64,000 nucleotides of DNA from Bacillus sp. es.036 (GTDB taxonomy: Bacteria; Bacillota; Bacilli; Bacillales; Guptibacillaceae): assembly GCF_002563635.1 (NCBI RefSeq), contig NZ_PDIZ01000001.1, forward strand, positions 2,976,001 to 3,040,000, read 5' to 3'. The first letter of the stretch is position 1, and every line of letters begins with the position of its first letter. Both the position numbers and the translations under genes were made by a program. The notes beneath the pieces are model-generated. The model saw nothing but the letters and a program-made list of their open reading frames with translations, had not been told where the DNA came from and searched no databases. Shown here piece by piece: positions 63,418-64,000 of this stretch.

Positions 63418-64000
63418 CTATCCTTTATCAAATGAGCGTGATGTAATAATGACACGCAGGCCTGTCTTTATCACAAGCATGGCGAGGAAAAAGGATATAT
63501 AGTAAAGTAGAAACTCTGCGCCTGTTACCTGTTCAATAAAAACAATGAACACAGCTGTAACATAAAAGCCAGGTAGGCCAAGCAGAACAGCTACAATATC
63601 AAAAAATAGTGAACCATCTCGAATCGAATTTACAGGATCCTGAGTGGTCGATTGCGACATCGTTAACTTCGTTAGCTGGTAGGCAATTGGAACGAGTAAT
63701 GCCATGATAATCGCTACAATCGTCACATAGATCATTGTCATTTCGAGTAGATTTACATCAAGCATCCCAGCTTGTCTTAAGACAGTTAAAATCATCGATA
63801 AAAAGACCGGCAATGCTGCAGCTTGTATAATAATGTCAATATAATACCCTTTTGATGACGTTTGTTTCGTAATTCTAGCAACTTCACCATCAACACAATC
63901 AAAGAGATAGCCAATATTATAAAACAGCGCGGCAAAAACAATCGATAAAGGTGTAGCAAGCATTAGCGATAAGCCTGAGATAATCATAAAGAATGCACTC
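63418..64000 (-). CDS. CDP-alcohol phosphatidyltransferase family protein, C-terminal part (cut by edge)
   Basis: The frame is open to the right edge (the residues before the first Met read SAFF), so the N-terminus lies outside. The visible 194 residues have about five membrane helices. The family motif begins D-CVDGEVAR...SSKGYYIDIIIQ: the first three Asp are present, but the final Asp of the D-x2-DG-x2-AR-x8-G-x3-D-x3-D pattern is Gln. It lies beside tagD on the same strand, so a role in wall polymer or lipid-anchor synthesis is possible. Confidence 0.85.
   Translation of the reverse strand, partial: SAFFMIISGLSLMLATPLSIVFAALFYNIGYLFDCVDGEVARITKQTSSKGYYIDIIIQAAALPVFLSMILTVLRQAGMLDVNLLEMTMIYVTIVAIIMALLVPIAYQLTKLTMSQSTTQDPVNSIRDGSLFFDIVAVLLGLPGFYVTAVFIVFIEQVTGAEFLLYYISFFLAMLVIKTGLRVIITSRSFDKG

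Noticed and set aside
1-64000. tRNA or rRNA genes
   Set aside because: I saw no cloverleaf-like sequence with conserved TTCGAATC-type arm in context or rRNA-like segments; the GGTTCGAACC core of the dispersed repeat resembles a T-arm but lacks the rest of a tRNA.

Overview
The window is a chromosomal segment from a low-to-mid GC Gram-positive bacterium, most likely a member of the Bacillaceae. Signs are strong GGAGG-type ribosome binding sites, sigma-A-like promoters, CcpA-type cre sites, a TagD/TagG/TagH wall teichoic acid cluster, a YrhE/YjgC-type formate dehydrogenase followed by a DUF1641 gene, and TIGR04104 and TcaA-like zinc-ribbon proteins. I cannot name the species. I see no rRNA, tRNA, CRISPR array, prophage or insertion sequence.

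Layout, left to right. 1-558: 5' part of a UDP-glucose dehydrogenase gene cut by the window edge. 0.7-1.2 kb: VanZ-like membrane protein. 1.2-4.7 kb: formate dehydrogenase alpha subunit plus DUF1641 protein (minus). 4.9-8.2 kb: circularly permuted ATP-grasp / alpha-E / transglutaminase-like operon (minus), probably a peptide-modifying system. 8.3-11.5 kb: sugar ABC importer (binding lipoprotein and two permeases). 11.7-13.2 kb: YdcF-like protein and alpha/beta hydrolase. 13.4-17.5 kb: three-component sugar-sensing operon (membrane-anchored binding protein, YesM-like kinase, YesN-like regulator) with a perfect 28-bp palindrome in its leader; it probably controls the nearby importer. 17.6-21 kb: giant polytopic membrane protein. 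21.1-24.6 kb: asymmetric heterodimeric ABC exporter. 24.7-26.6 kb: ROK kinase and mannose-6-phosphate isomerase. 26.8-29.5 kb: DUF5317 protein, a 33-residue membrane peptide and a GGDEF/HD-GYP cyclic-di-GMP enzyme. 29.6-32.3 kb: TIGR04104 zinc finger, pyroglutamyl peptidase, iron-type alcohol dehydrogenase and a small two-helix membrane protein. 32.4-36 kb: three zinc-ribbon genes. 36.1-52.7 kb: a long minus-strand galactoside operon. 53-55.7 kb: MBOAT and DHHW genes for surface O-acylation. 55.8-57.5 kb: methyltransferase and a second galE. 57.7-64 kb: wall teichoic acid genes, running off the right edge.

The galactoside operon is the dominant system. Two near-duplicate binding proteins, each with its own promoter, operator and cre site, and two permeases import galacto-oligosaccharides. 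GH35 and GH42 beta-galactosidases and a GH36 alpha-galactosidase release galactose inside the cell. GalK, GalT and GalE carry it through the Leloir pathway, with a LacI-family repressor in the operon. The last gene is an M24/creatinase-fold protein lacking most metal ligands. Neither sugar importer has an ATPase gene here, so both probably use a shared MsmX-type ATPase encoded elsewhere.

The most unusual non-coding signal is a dispersed two-part repeat in six copies: a GGGGTCAGGTTC-type palindrome, a short A-rich spacer and a second hairpin. It always lies at or inside the 3' end of a minus-strand gene, and in two genes it supplies the last codons and the stop codon.
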